A stretch of 64,000 bases of DNA. Origin: Bactrocera neohumeralis. Its lineage: Eukaryota; Arthropoda; Insecta; Diptera; Tephritidae. The translations under genes were made by a program, and so were the position numbers. Of this stretch, positions 21,311 through 33,988 are shown piece by piece; position 1 is the first letter of the stretch; the number at the start of each line of letters is the position of its first letter. The stretch covers positions 72,993,865-73,057,864 of the forward strand of contig NC_065921.1 in assembly GCF_024586455.1 (NCBI RefSeq), written 5' to 3'. The notes below the pieces were generated by a model, which was not told the origin of the DNA, did not search any database, and saw only the letters and a list, made by a program, of their open reading frames with translations.

Positions 21311-22984
21311 TTTTAGGTATTATTGTCTGTTGAGTTAATGCCAAAGCTGCTTCCGTCCCGTTAAATAACCTGTCAGGCTTGAGAGCACATTCCCTCCCGT
21401 CATCATTAAGTTGATGTGTTCCCTTAATTATGACCGTGAAATCTCCCTTCGAAAATGTTAAACAATGATTAGCAAGTTTGAAAATTCCCGTACTAACTTA
21501 ACCGATTTCTATATTATATACTATTTTATTTACTTTTTGTAGTAAAAGCCATATACATATATGAAGACTTAAAACAAGTAATATAGCTGTAGATAAGCGG
21601 TCTTCATATTCAATTAAAGGTAGCCAGAGAACATTTAAGGAATGGCATGTGACTTATGAGTACAGTGTTTGATACTCTATACCTATACTAAAGACTTTTC
21701 GGGCTGAGATAACCTAAAATTGGGCAGATTGGTACGTCTCACTTCGAGACCATTTTGATACAACTTTTGTCGTACCAGCTCTACAGATTAGATCATGATA
21801 AAGCAATTTTCAAGTAAAGAGGTCTCTGTATCTAGTTTATATTAGACAAATAGGAGGGAGAAGAAACGCAATATGCAATTTTGGGCTCATTAGAACTAAT
21901 TCTAAGCCGTAAAATAGGTTAATATCACCTTCAACTCACCGAAATATCTTCGAAATTCCGTAAAATAAGTGTTTTCTTATATTTTGTTGGAAATTGTATC
22001 CATACATTCATATATATTCTACCTTTCCTCCCACCTTTGCATGCAAAATCAAATTCGTTGCCAATTATTAAATTACCACACCCACTCAAAGGGCGCCAAC
22101 CCTACAAAGGCTGCACTCGACGTAGCTTCCTTGCATTTCGTTTTTTCTGCTTTCTGCAACTGTAAATTCGCTAAAAATGCCGACGTTGGCAGAAAACAAA
22201 GACATACATATATCAAACGAAGGAGTGGAACGCAATGAGACTCGCGTGCATATCGGCAAGGCTCCGAAACTCTCTAAGGACACTTCAATTGTTTTCTCGT
22301 TTTCGGCAGCAAATTCGGTTACATGCAGACACACGGGAATTATACACGTGAATCCACACATGCCTGTCTATATATACATATACATATATGTATGTATGTC
22401 TAGTCTATACCCCACACATATTGGTAATGCCACAAATGTCAACTCGCAACAGTCGTCAGTCAACAACAGCGAAGCGGAGACATTTGCACAGCAATTAATT
22501 AACCGAAATAATAGCGGATACTTTCGGGGATAATAATGCCGCTAGGCGCTTAAACGTCAATAAGGCTTGTGTTGGAGGGAGGGCTTCATACATTTGTTCA
22601 CTTGGTAAGAGACCGTTTTTGATTTCATATAGCCAGTTTCTTATTAGAAATTTCTTTGAAAGCAAAGCATATATTTTTCTCGATTCTTTTCAAATCTTAA
22701 AACAAAGTGTCTTTTGCAGTCCTTTCTTTGCCGTCCAAGAAGCAATGAGTGCTTGCGACTGGCGCCCACTTTTTCGTTATTTGCTTAAGTTTAAGATGGC
22801 AAGCGATTTTTCTTTTATTTACTTACCACCTGTGGCTATTTGTGATTACCGACAACATGCCCATAAAGTACGCGTACATAAGTACATAGGTTTGTAACTA
22901 GCAACAGATCTTCAAAGGCGGGTGTATGGCTTGTGGTCAATATGCAATGAGTTTTAGTGGGAAAAAACAGTGGCGCTGGAGCAA
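21311..22984. other. intergenic DNA with TA/TATG microsatellite
   Basis: A TATACATA/TATG run lies at about 22368-22399. A + frame of 118 codons (22177-22533) runs through that microsatellite and is probably spurious. Confidence 0.4.
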
Positions 22985-24224
22985 GTGAAAAGATTTTTGG
23001 TTTGGCTTCAATTGTATGAACTTATTCTGGCAAAAAACTGGTTATATTCTGGGTAGTTGCAGCTGCAACTTATACGGGTTATGCGGAATGGCTTTGAGCA
23101 CAACCATCAACTCGGTCAAAATCGGTAAAGATCTCTCCGGACCGTTCGATACCAGAGTATGTTTTAGAAAGGGCGATTCTCTCTCGCGCGTCTTCTTCAA
23201 TACAATGCTTGAAAAAATGAGAAATGCTGCTACTTTTAAGAACAGTTACACTATCTACTCTTAATGCGCCATGATACTAGGGCACGCAGATGATATTGAT
23301 ATCGTCGTAAGTCGTCAGCGCAATTTACCCATAAAAAAGAAGCGATCAAATTGGTCTTTTAGTGAACAAAGGCAAAGCAAAGTCCCTGGAGGCTCACACA
23401 GATCCCTTCTGCCTTTGTTGTATAGTAGGGGGAAACATTGAAAGCTGAAGTGCGGTCTTTAATCCGCTAACCTACTTCCAACATAAGACTCTACCACGGA
23501 ACCACCGGCTAATTATTACTTCGTGGGAATTTCCTCGAGTCTTGGGAACTAGCATTGGGGCATTGGCGCCTATACATTTGGAAAAGTTAAGAATCTCTAA
23601 ATGAGCATAAATTCCACATTTAATCTAAGCTTGCAGATCAAGTGGAGAATAACACTTTCCAACAGGTTCTACTTTGCGATGGATAGGCAATTGAGAAGCA
23701 AGCACCTCTCTCGATGAACAAAAATTACGCTATATATAAGTATTTCATTAGCCATCGAACAGGGATTAAAAATTACTTGAGGCATTCGAGAGATTTGTTG
23801 TCCACAAGGTTTTACAACCCGTTTGCGTGAGCGATGAATATTGATGAAGATGGACATGCATATAGTTAGGAACTTAAAAATCGAACGTATGTGCTGGTTA
23901 AGGCTTGTCGTTCGGATGGAAGATTAAGCTCATAAAAGATCCTTCGATTCGGTACCAATGTGTGGACAACGGAAGCAAGAGCGCCCAACAAGTAATGGAA
24001 GGACCAAATGAAAGGCCTGACCTCGCAAAGGATAAAGGAAACTATCGAAGTTTTGTGTTCTTGGCCTAAACCGACCCACGGTTGTAGTGCCAACGAAGAC
24101 GAAAAAGCTACAGCTGTGGAACAACACTTCTCTGGACTTCAGTGTAATGTGAAATTAAGTAAGTTCTCGCATCATTTCGGCTATAGCCGCTTAAGCGGGT
24201 TCTACGTCAATAAAGAAGAATAAG
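22985..24224 (+). mobile_element. RTE-like non-LTR retrotransposon, RT palm to 3' end
   Basis: An open frame at 23016-23264 gives the RT core (INSVKIGKDLSGPFDTRVCF, RKGDSLSRVFFNTMLEKM). The catalytic YADD box appears as LGHADDIDIV near 23282, with Tyr replaced by His. The C-terminal helix follows at 23870-24010 (ELKIERMCWLRLVVRMED, FDSVPMCGQRKQERP). The 3' end at 24175-24224 (GGCTATAGCCGCTTAAGCGG then AATAAAGAAGAA) matches the family end seen on the minus strand elsewhere. The middle is too diverged to read. Confidence 0.8.
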
Positions 24225-25696
24225 ACTCTGTCAAAGTTTATAGTTACATGTCGCTTTGAGTAACAATGTTGCCATGCGTCTGGTGAGTCTCTGTTCTAAG
24301 CGTTTTTAGGAGCTATTTGTTGGTTTTGATGTTACTTATGGCCTCGCAATCTTACATAAATTCACGGAGCACAAACTTGTACTCATTTGTGCTCCCCATA
24401 GTATATTTATAAGATCCCTTTCTCAATTTTCGATGACATATATGAACTAGTTTAGTACCAAAGCTTCGTTAGAGATGAGTTCGGTAGAAGGTTATTCTCT
24501 GATTAAAGATTTTTCTGAATGAAAAAATGCCTGAGAAAAGGATTATTGTACTATATAATTTGACAGTATGCACGACAAAGAGAGAGAGAAAGGGAGAGAA
24601 AGAGAGCTATAGAGAGAAAGAAAGAGAGAGAGAGAGAGAGAAAGATAAAAAATGCTGTATTTCAAGTTAAAGAGGGAATGAGTGCTGTACTCTAGCTCAT
24701 CAATGCTGTTTGGTGACGTCGTCATCCATATCTAGAAGTCTTTCTTATCAATTCGGACAAATATTTTCAATATGAAGATTTTACCGTTACTGCCTGGCTG
24801 GAGAAGAGAGCAGATTCACATATAAGAAGACGAAAAATAATTTCATATGAACATGAATTCTTCTTCCGCTATTCGTACTAATTTTTTTTCGTCCGAAGCC
24901 CCTTTTCAAAGCGCCACCACTGTGCCAGTTCTAGAAATCACTTCCGTCTACAAAAGACACAGCTCAGAATACGCAGCAAAACAAACATAACAGCAATAGA
25001 GGAAAAATGCATTAAGGGCTAAGAATCAATATTAGATTGCACTCAACGAAATCAGTGTTCACCGGCGCCGCGCAACTTGTTTATGACACATGACCAGGGC
25101 GATGATACAATGAGGCCCATGAAATAAAACCAAAGCAAGACAGCGCGCTATAATGATGCTGATTCTACACCGTATGTATGTGTGGGTGTGTATGTAGATA
25201 TATTGGACAATGCGAGCATTGCAGGAAGTTAGAGGAGAGAGAGAAGCGCAAATTCGGCCGGTGCTTAATTCAGATTAAGCGTTTTACTGTAAACAATTTA
25301 TTGGCATGAAATTTAATTGACTAGTCTTGCATAGACAACAACAACAATAACAACAGAGCGCTAAGCTTGCGTATAGCTGGCAAATAAGCAAGCAACTTGT
25401 AGGTGGTCAAATAGCAGGACTACGAATGAGAAGGGCTTCCTGATTGCAGGGTCCCGCATGCAGCCACGAGTGCGTTCGCAACGAGAGCGTTAGTCGGCGC
25501 AAGTGAGCGGAGCGTGCCGACCGATCACGACTTTATTAACTGACAATTGCTCATCTCCGTTGCCGAACGGTGAGATCGGGACGCAGTGACGGTGTTTAGT
25601 GGGTGTACTGCTGCTGCATGCGGGAGGATTATTGACGTAGCGGACAGTGCGCCAATAAAATATATACATACGAACAAACATACGAGTCAGCTACAG
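24225..25696. other. intergenic, with a candidate 5' leader region
   Basis: Apart from the GA tract this is unassigned. The interval 25430-25680 is GC-richer and single copy, with a possible donor-like GTGAGATC near 25570, which could mark a promoter and non-coding first exon on the + strand. No motif there is decisive. Confidence 0.25.
24578..24646. repeat. imperfect (GA)n microsatellite
   Basis: About 70 bp of AGAGAG interrupted by AAAG and GCTAT. Confidence 0.95.
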
Positions 25697-26660
25697 TTTT
25701 TATACCCTGAACAGGGTATTTTAACTTTAAGCTTTAAATATCTATAAAGTGTATATAAGATATACAGCGGGCCAAGTGGACTCTCTCTAACCATATTTGT
25801 CGGTCCGTCTGTCTCTAAGTTTATGAGATCTCGATTTGAAATTTTGCACACATTCTTTTCTCACCAAGAAGCAGCTTATTTGCCGGAACCGTTGATATCG
25901 GACTACTATAGCATATAGCTGTCATATAAACTGAACGATCAGAATGAAGTACTTGTATGGAAAAATTTTTCATTTCTCAAGATATCTTCACAAATTTTGG
26001 CAGAGCTTATTATCTAAGCCATCTCTACAATTTGCGAAGAAATTGTTCAGATCGGACAACTATAGCATATAGCTGCCATACAAACTGCACAACAGGAATC
26101 AAGTTCCTGTATGGAAAAATTTTTCATTTGTCGAGATATATTCATGAAATTTGGCGGAGCTTACTACCTAAGCCATCTCTACAATCTACGTAGAAATTTC
26201 TCAGGTCGGACAACTATAGCATATAGCTGCCATATAAACTGACGAACAGAATAAAGAACTTGTATGGAAAACTTTTTCATTTCTCGAGATATTTTCATGA
26301 AATTTGGCGGATCTTATATCTAAGCTATCTCTACAATATGCGAAAAAATTGTTTAGATCGGACAACTATAGCATATAGCTGCCATACAAACTGCACAACA
26401 GGAATCAAGTTCTTGTATGGAAAAATTTTTCATTTGCCGAGATATTTTCATGAAATTTGGCGAATCTTATAAGCCAAGCTATTACAACAATATCCGAAGA
26501 AATTTTTCGGATCGAGCCACTATAGCATATAGCTGCCATACAAACCGACTGATGAAGATCTTTTTATACCCTCTTATGCTATAAAAAATTCACCTGTTAA
26601 GGGTATTTTGCATTCGTTTCTGCTATAAAAAATTCCCCTGTTAAGGGTATTAAAGCTTCG
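25697..26660. repeat. mid-repetitive element with a five-unit ~154-bp tandem array
   Basis: It opens with a short palindrome TACCCTGAACAGGGTA (about 25703-25718). The marker ACTATAGCATATAGCT then recurs at 25905, 26059, 26213, 26365 and 26519, a period of 152-154 bp. Each unit contains GTATGGAAAA, a GAGATAT-TTCA-GAAATTTGGC block and GAAGAAAT. It closes with two 44-bp units (26578 and 26622) ending CCTGTTAAGGGTATT, the reverse complement of the opening half. There is no coding potential. This architecture is common in fly genomes as non-coding dispersed repeat DNA (from memory). Confidence 0.8.
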
Positions 26661-29584
26661 TTTTTCGTCGGTTTTCTTATGCTTTGCAACTTCTGCCAAT
26701 CGGCTCGTGTGTTTTTTTGTCGCTTTGGTCAATAGATCCTTTGGAAGCGGCTTTTCGGTATCTGCGCCCGCTTTGACAGTGACGAGTGACTTCTATTAAC
26801 GAAATTTTAATAGAATTCTATGTGCTTTTGTTTGCCACTAAACACCGCTGTTTGATCTGTGCCGATTTTTGGTAGCATAAGGCATTTGAAGCTGTTCCAA
26901 ATGGCGCTGTAATTATTTTCAGGTATTATTTTTGAGTTCTCTTGTACGCTAAATGCTCTTATTTCTCATCTCAGCCTTATATTTTTTCCTTTTTCTGCAT
27001 TTGCTTAGAGCCGATGCAGCCTACATGCATGTTGCATATTAATGTTGCAACATGTGCTCGGCCTTGTTGCGCTTGCCACTAATGTAATGCATGTGCTTGT
27101 AGCCTTAATCCCACTCATGAACTTGTCGCCAGCCAGCAACTTGGTCCGTTCGCGCTATTTAGGCGTTGCTCCAGTTGAGTTGTGCCACTTTTTTCTTTTT
27201 TGTTGCAAGCGTGTAGGCATGCATGTCGGCTTGTACCACCTGCAGCTTTCGGTAATCGTTGCAAATGTCAGGTCATGTTCGATTCATATTCACTTCCATA
27301 AGGCGCCAGGCGGCTCATATTGTGCGCGTTTGTTGTGTGTTTGTTGCAAGCTTAGTGCAACGTGTTCTTATAACCTACGTACATGCAACGTAATTGCCTA
27401 GATTTGGTGTGGCTCCTTCGATAATGAGGTGGCATCAATTATTGTCCAGCAGGAAGGCAAACTGTTGCATTTTATTCGTCGGGTTGTTATTTGTACGCCA
27501 CTGATGGATGAGTGACATGGTGAGTATTTGTAACGGTCTATTATTTGAGGTTATGTTATGTAAGAAAAGGTTAAGGTTATGTTCTATAAGAAAATTTATT
27601 TCGACATAAGACAGTATAGAAGCAAATGACTTAGAAATTGTGAAATTCTGAGTTCTAGATGTCTTTTGTGCAAAGGGTCCATATAGTAATTACTTTTCCT
27701 GCAAAACAGAAACGATAAGTTTGAAAAAATTGTGTATGTATTCCTTAGCTTATACTTGAACCAGCATCATTAAACCGTCCTAAAAATACGTTTCAAGAGT
27801 TCTTCAAAGGTCCTCGGCGATAACCCGGCTGATCGACTCAGCTTTCTCAATTTAACGAGTGACTATCTCAAGCTTGGAAACAAAAATAAATAACACGGAA
27901 CCAAATCTGGGGAAGACCATGGCTGGGGCATCACACATCGACCAAATTGTCAGCGGCGATTGCAGAGTTGTAAGCATATATACACAAATGCAAGCGCTCT
28001 TCGATATCACTTTGTGATTCCTTTTCCAAAAAAACAAATATCGAATCACCGACCGAGCTCACTTTTCTAAAATCCACTAACACGCCGCTTCTACAGTGGT
28101 CAAAGCAAAACTAAGAGCCACGAACCGTTTAAAGTTTTGACAGTAGGCGCTTAGTAGGAGGGTTTTATAGTCATAGTGGCACAATGGGGCGGAGAGGCTA
28201 AATATTTATTGGACCACTATTACCTTTTATTCATTGCTTTAAGATTGCAATGTGAAAAACTCTAGCAGAGAATGTCAGTCCGGTGTAAACTTTGCCTTCT
28301 GGTTACGCCTATATGAATTTCGTAATAAGTTTGTCTTGAAACTGTATTTTGGACTCGATCCCAAAGTTTAAAGAAAAAGCTACCCAGCTCAAGAATCTTC
28401 CATGACCAAAATTGGTTTTTAATCAAGATTACTTTCTTGCTTTAAAATTAAAGAAAGTAACAAAAACCATGCGGATAACTCATACCCTCATGGGATCAGG
28501 TCTTTTAGTGTGGAGAAATCGTAGTCATCGTAAAAGAAATCCTCGGCACAGAGGAACTGAGAGAACTTCGCATCTAAGGAAAACCCGAGAGGAAGCATAC
28601 TGGCAATCTGAAATAAGCGGAAGAATTGGTGCGGGGCCCGTGTGACTGAAAAAAAAAACAGGCCGAATACATCCTAAGCGGAGATCTTTGCAGCAAGTAA
28701 GTATATTGATATTATGTTGCATCGGAACTATCCCGAAGAAGCTATTATCATATTCAGTGTTAGTCAGCAGCACTGTAGACATTATAGTCGCATGATTTCT
28801 AATCGTCAGTGGTATCAGAGAGCGTGGAAAAGATTAAAACATAGCAATAATTAACAGCGAAACTTTTCTCTGGTCATAAGGGCTTAGAGAACACCTAGTT
28901 GACCTGGTTATAAAAGCTATAGATACCAGATATATACGACTGAAGACAATCTTTGCAGTCCGTTTATTCAGTGAGAGGTCTCACTGACCATGCGTTCAAG
29001 ACTAGTTAAGAAATGCAGAGATTAGTGATAAGAAGTATGGGTGCCACAATGAAATAAATAAAATGGCAAGAAAAACACCTTAGAAGTATAGTGGGAACCG
29101 GTCCGAGCTCCGCTCTTTTCATGCGTTTACTGTATACGGGATCTTTAGTTCTTGCACTGTCGCAAGATAGATTGTTAAAAGGTCTAGTGAACACTTCGGC
29201 CTTGTTAATTCTAACTTTAGTAAAAGTCCTTTGGAGGAAGACGAATTAGAAATAACTCAACACTAAGAGCTCACACTATCAGACATCCCGCTGAGTTGTT
29301 GAGAATAGAAATAAAACTTGCCAATCAGATTTGTATTGGCTTCAAGGCGCTTGTTGACTTAAATATTTAATTACAGGAGTTCTAGCTTCCAAAAGAAGAC
29401 TTAAAGGATTTGATAAGAGGAGTTATTTTTATATTGTACCCATCTCGAGGATGAGCCACACCTCACATACAAAAAGCTGAGCATGAAAGAATAAAAATGA
29501 AACAGTTAAGTACTGTTTTTGTCTTCCACTGCTTCCGAAAGGGTTTGAATCGAAAACCTAAAAGATTTGATCACGGGAGTTACT
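26661..29584. other. intergenic DNA
   Basis: The part 26990-27420 is a mildly GC-richer single-copy stretch with frames up to 119 codons and no similarity. The part 28270-29200 has scrambled pieces that may be old retroelement sequence, but I could not place them. Confidence 0.3.
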
Positions 29585-30475
29585 TTTTCTGAACTATGTC
29601 AATGTCCGTATAACTCTTATCATGTTCCATCAACTGCGGTATTTGCCGTTGCCAATGGGCAAAAAACCATAAATCTTCCGCAAAACTTTCTCACGAAACT
29701 CTAAGACCGAATCATCAAGGATGTTGTCATCGTCCTTGCCATGTCATATAGCAGGATGGGAATGATGAGGATTTGGTAGAGTTTGGATCTTTGTTTCTCA
29801 GGAGAGAACTTTATTTTTCATTTGCCTTACTGAGTCCAAAGTAGCACTTGCTGGCAAGAATGATTCTGCGTTTCATTTAAGGCTGAAGTCATTGTGGTTG
29901 GTGTTGCTACTGATTCCAAGACAGAAAAATTATTTACGGCTTGATAGTTATGATTCTGGAACCAAGTCACAAGTTAGCGTTGTCTCTTTGATGACAGGAG
30001 ATATTTCCAATTGCCCTCGTTCACTACCAGAGCCATTTGTTTCGATTTCCTATTCAGTCTGAACAAAGCAGTACTAACGGCGCGGTTGTTAAAGCCAATT
30101 ATATCAAGCCAACAGCTGTACACTCTCTCTCTCTCACCTTCTCGATTCAGTTCTGAGCTCGAATTATTTTCGGCAGTAGATTGAAAAAGTCGCTAGCGAA
30201 CTGAAACCTCATTTGATATCGAACGGCTCGAATAGGTCCTTCTCCATCCTGACGGAGCTTTTGGTATTGCTCGATATCCGTATTTGAATAGCCATCGGCC
30301 CCGCCGCCTTGTTGTTCTTGAGAGTGGTAATTGCTGTTCCAACTTTCTAATGGTCAGACAATGGAACGTCCGCTCGATCGTCATCGATTGGAGAGTCTGG
30401 TTTGCCTTCTCCTGATGGTATGTCTTCACTGTCATTCAGCAGGCTGGAAAAGTGTTCACTTCATAATTTTAGTAT
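29585..30475 (-). mobile_element. RTE-like non-LTR retrotransposon with deleted RT core
   Basis: Reading the minus strand from 30475: HFSSLLNDSEDIPSGEGKPD, then ITTLKNNKAAGPMA (the conserved NKAxG before the RT), then abruptly TKSSVRMEKDLFEPFDIK of the palm, followed by frames with NAESFLPASA, VLSZETK-like and EFREKVLRKIYGFLPIGNGK. The RT fingers between NKAAG and SSVR are deleted and several stops follow. The 3' tail is missing; the fragment stops at an FRK-type point near 29590. Confidence 0.75.
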
Positions 30476-31650
30476 GACCATCAGTCGCTACCTCACTAGA
30501 TCTGTCTATATATTCAAATTATATAAACTGACTTTAAGGCTTTTTGTTCTTGGTGCTTTCAATACTTTTCTACTAAACATTTTCGGTTGCTATCTTTTCA
30601 CAGGATTTAAAAAGCCATATTTCATAAACCGCTCCGTCTCCCACCAACATTTCTGCCACAATAAAAATTAACTGTATAAAACACATGTGCTGTGCGAAAA
30701 CAACAAAAATCGAAATGTACATTTCACACATCACAGCACGCGTAACGAGTTGCCGCAAAAAAACACGCATATCCTTTTTCGCAAATTAAGCGACTGCTGC
30801 CAAAAGGAAAGCATATTAAATATGCATGTTGTAGAACAAAAAAACGGCAGGCTCCTGGTGCTGCGGCAATCACCTGCCAAATCGCGAAAACCGCGAAAAA
30901 CACGCCGGCACCGCCGCCGATGACGTCGTTTAAAATTAACACTTCAGCAAACATACTAAATTATGCCAGGATACCCACTCACGGCTAAAGCATCCTTATT
31001 ACGCGCTGCTGCCACACTGCCGCGCCACCAGAACGGTGCATGTGTGCGGTATTGTGCGGCGTGGCGTGTGCGCTTAATGAGTTGCGCAAAAAAGCAGCCA
31101 AGCCGCACTGCAGAAATCATAAAAAAATTAACACGCAAATTATGTTGCAAGCACGCAATGCGCCGCGTAAAAAGGATATCCTTGTTGCGGGTGTGTGGCA
31201 TCTGCAAGCAACACGGCGGATGGCTGGTGTATGTGGCATGTGTGGCAACATGTGTGAATATATAGGTATATTCTATAGGTTGGGGAGTTGGACGCCCTCA
31301 CACACGCTCTTAGTGCTATACTCCCTCCCTCTCTCACTCTCTCCGTGCAAATTATTCGCAGCAATCCTTGTGAATTATGCACATTTTTGGCGTTGTGATA
31401 AATGGGCTGGCAGTTACATGTGTTTTCGAAAGAGCTCTTGCCTTTTCCGTGATACTTCATAGTAAAACAAAATGTTGTCTATATAAAGACACTCGCACTT
31501 GAGATTTTTTGGCAAGTCGCGTGTCGTCTGCGTAATTGTATTGTTTTTCTGGCGCTCTATATTTTTTCTATGGCGGCACTTAGTACAAGATGCTAACCGT
31601 TACATACTCTTGTTTGTATATTTTTTCTGGTTTTGCTCATTCTTTCTTAA
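30476..31650. other. single-copy intergenic DNA
   Basis: GC-richer between 30850 and 31240, with a TGATGACGTCG motif (CRE/ATF-like) at 30918-30928. Opposing frames up to 140 codons overlap each other and none is convincing. Confidence 0.3.
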
Positions 31651-32110
31651 CCACGGCATCCACAGGCCGGATTTTCGCAAAGCTATAGCTTGTGGCGCCC
31701 TTAGACTCCTGCAGAATACCGAGCGATTCCGCATTGAAGAGAGATCGGCAAGCGCTGATAAGTTGCCTTGGATCTCTCGAGCCGTATATCACGCCAATCG
31801 TGCGTGGGCAGCGATGGATTACAATATCTCCTCAATTTCTTCTGCTCCTCCAGAGTTAGTTTCGCCTGGCAGTCAGACCCGAGCTCGCGGGCGCAGTGGA
31901 AGATCGATTTTGTCCACGACCTCCAATCTGTCACCTTTCACACCTTTACCACAATATACACTGCTTTTTTGTGGAGAGTTGTCGATCGTTCATCAGCACA
32001 CCGTATGAGGTTGTGAAGCCCATGATGCCAATGGACAGTTTCACACCTTGGAGTTGGCGCAGGGCTCTCTCTGAAATCCTTCATAAGAACCGCTGAAATG
32101 GTCGCAGCTA
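31651..32110 (-). other. unrecognised open stretch
   Basis: A 77-codon minus frame at 31934-31701 (KLTLEEQKKLRRYCNPSLPT, then THDWRDIRLERSKATYQRLP) has ordinary amino acid composition but no similarity I know. The + strand is also open over much of the same DNA. It may be part of a retroelement ORF1 or a chance frame. Confidence 0.2.
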
Positions 32111-32771
32111 CCTTTATGCAGTCTTAATGGGAGATGACACCCACGGTGCTCATACGACAAGTTTAATGGAATACGCGGGCTTGGCGATTTCGCTAAAAAT
32201 TAGCGCTATACCCGCATGCAACCTATTATAGGAAGAGGCTTTTCCCTCAAGTGATCTTTGGCGCTGGACTAACGATCGAAACATGTTCTGTTCAGTTGTC
32301 TCACCGCCACTTTCTAGGCTCGCGCCCTGCGGGCTAACACTAGCGTTCTGGCATATTAAACAGATACCTGCCTATCAGCCCATCTTTCACCGTAGCGCTC
32401 CATAATTTTGGCTGCCTAACGTCGGTCCGACTTCTGTTTCCTGTTATAGGACGAGTTTCTTAAAGTCTTGTTTCTATATTCCCTAAGGCTAACAATGAAA
32501 ATCTTAATGGAAGAAAGACCATTTAATAGATTTCCCATAACAGCCAGCATAAAGCGCATTCAGTATTGTTTAGTTGAATCTAGTTTATCAGCATCGTCTG
32601 ACGCACCTTCCGTAAAACGGTATCTGACCAAGCCTTCAGTTTATCGGTAGATCAATTCAATTACCGAAAGTTCGTCCAATTTTACAATACTAAAAGTTGT
32701 ATTGTATCAGATAGTTAGATTTCACCAAGTTCCAGGTTCGATGAGAGAGAGATCTGCCGCCTGAACATTCC
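32111..32771. other. unassigned DNA upstream of a non-LTR fragment
   Basis: Nothing recognised. It may include the 5' continuation of the retroelement that follows. Confidence 0.3.
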
Positions 32772-33560
32772 ATAGTTAAGCCCATTATGTTCTATTTAAT
32801 CTTTATGTGGTGGAGGGCTTTAGAACAGAACACACTTGCAAAGAAACTCGAGTGCGTTCAACAAGCGGCGCTCATCAGCATGTGTGCGGCACTTAACGCC
32901 ATCTTGTAGATATTACCAGTAGACATCGTCGGAAGGTGTATGGCCGCGAAAGTTGTTATCAGACTCAAAGAATCTGGGTTCCTAAAAGAACACGTGTCTG
33001 AATACTCGGAAATCCTCACACACTTTGACTTCATACCGGATCATTTGGATTATGGAGTCGCCAAACCGAACTCTGGCGGCTGCTTCTCTGCCTATATACC
33101 GGCGAGAGAGTTGTGGTTGGGAAGAAAACGTTGGGGGAGAGGGGCATTGACCTGCTTTACGGATGGATCAAAGCTTGGCGGGAAGGTTGATGAAGGGGCT
33201 TACTGTCAGGAGCTCTCTATCAATTTTAGCTTCAGTCTTCCTGACTATTGCAGTGTTTTCCGAGCCGAGGCTGCAGCCATTAAGGTAGAAGTAGATTTAT
33301 TGCTGCACAATGCAGCCTCCTTCAGAGAAGTGTCCATCAACTAAGATAGCAGAGTGGCGATACTAGCCTTGAACTCATTAACAGTGCGTTCAGTGTTGGT
33401 CAAGGAGTACCTAACTTCGCTAACAATTGTATCGAGTGTCTTTGTGATAAGACTGGTATGAATGTCAGGCAACAGAGGAATCGCAGGAAATTGTAAAGTT
33501 GATGAGCTAGCAGGGGAATGGGAGAATGTGAGAGGGTCGGTGCTCCATATTCTCTGGTGT
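32772..33560 (+). mobile_element. RNase H-bearing I/R1-like non-LTR ORF2, RT end plus RNase H
   Basis: The + strand runs WWRALEQNTLAKKLECVQQA (end of RT thumb), CMAAKVVIRLKESGFLKE, the linker HFDFIPDHLDYGVAKPNSGG and then an RNase H domain: TCFTDGSKLGGKVDEGAYCQ (first catalytic Asp), SVFRAEAAAIKV (catalytic Glu) and DSRVAILALNSLTVRSVLVK (second Asp). An open frame of 134 codons covers 32940-33344. A stop splits the domain before DSR. A GNCKVDELA-type histidine-loop trace lies near 33495. This is the clearest copy of its family here. Confidence 0.85.
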
Positions 33561-33720
33561 TCTACTAGCAGATAGTCGTCTAAGGTTGGCTCTTATCAAT
33601 ATTAAGTATTATGAAAACCAGTTACCTCTAACCATCTTCATTTTATTTTTATAATCAATTTCCTGCGAATCGCAATATAATTTAGTTATTTTACAATATT
33701 AAATGAGTTAGCGATTGCAA
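33561..33720. other. AT-rich spacer
   Basis: No feature seen. Confidence 0.4.
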
Positions 33721-33728
33721 ATACTCAC

Positions 33729-33850
33729 CGGAGCATTGGAACCATTATGTGCTCCACCTCAAAAGCTTAGTTGCAGCGACGTTCGACGCAACCAAAGTTG
33801 CCAAACCAATTGAGACAGTCAGTCAATCAGATGGTGAGTCAGCGTAGTTC
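33729..33850 (-). CDS. candidate 5' exon ending in a consensus donor, unrecognised
   Basis: On the minus strand CATAATGGTTCCAATGCTCCG is followed by a perfect GTGAGTAT donor (33728-33721). If coding it would begin MVPML. The interval is single copy and leader-like. On the + strand the same DNA has ATG followed by GTGAGTCAG near 33830, so the direction is undecided. The upstream limit at 33850 is arbitrary. Confidence 0.18.
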
Positions 33851-33988
33851 CACTCAATGGTAAAATAATTTAAAATCTCCTAGGAGATAATTTCCTACAT
33901 ATTACACACGCTTAGCACAGCGTGTTCCACGCGAGCAGTTGGTTGTGCGCTAACAAGCAGGTTGCCTAAGTACATACGAGTACAAGGG

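Noticed and set aside
22177..22533. 118-codon + frame
   Set aside because: It reads through a TATACATA microsatellite (YIYIYIYVC) and shows no coding signal otherwise.
28412..28645. Basic 77-codon + frame
   Set aside because: Isolated, with no similarity and overlapped by an 85-codon minus frame. It could be old retroelement sequence, but nothing supports a call.
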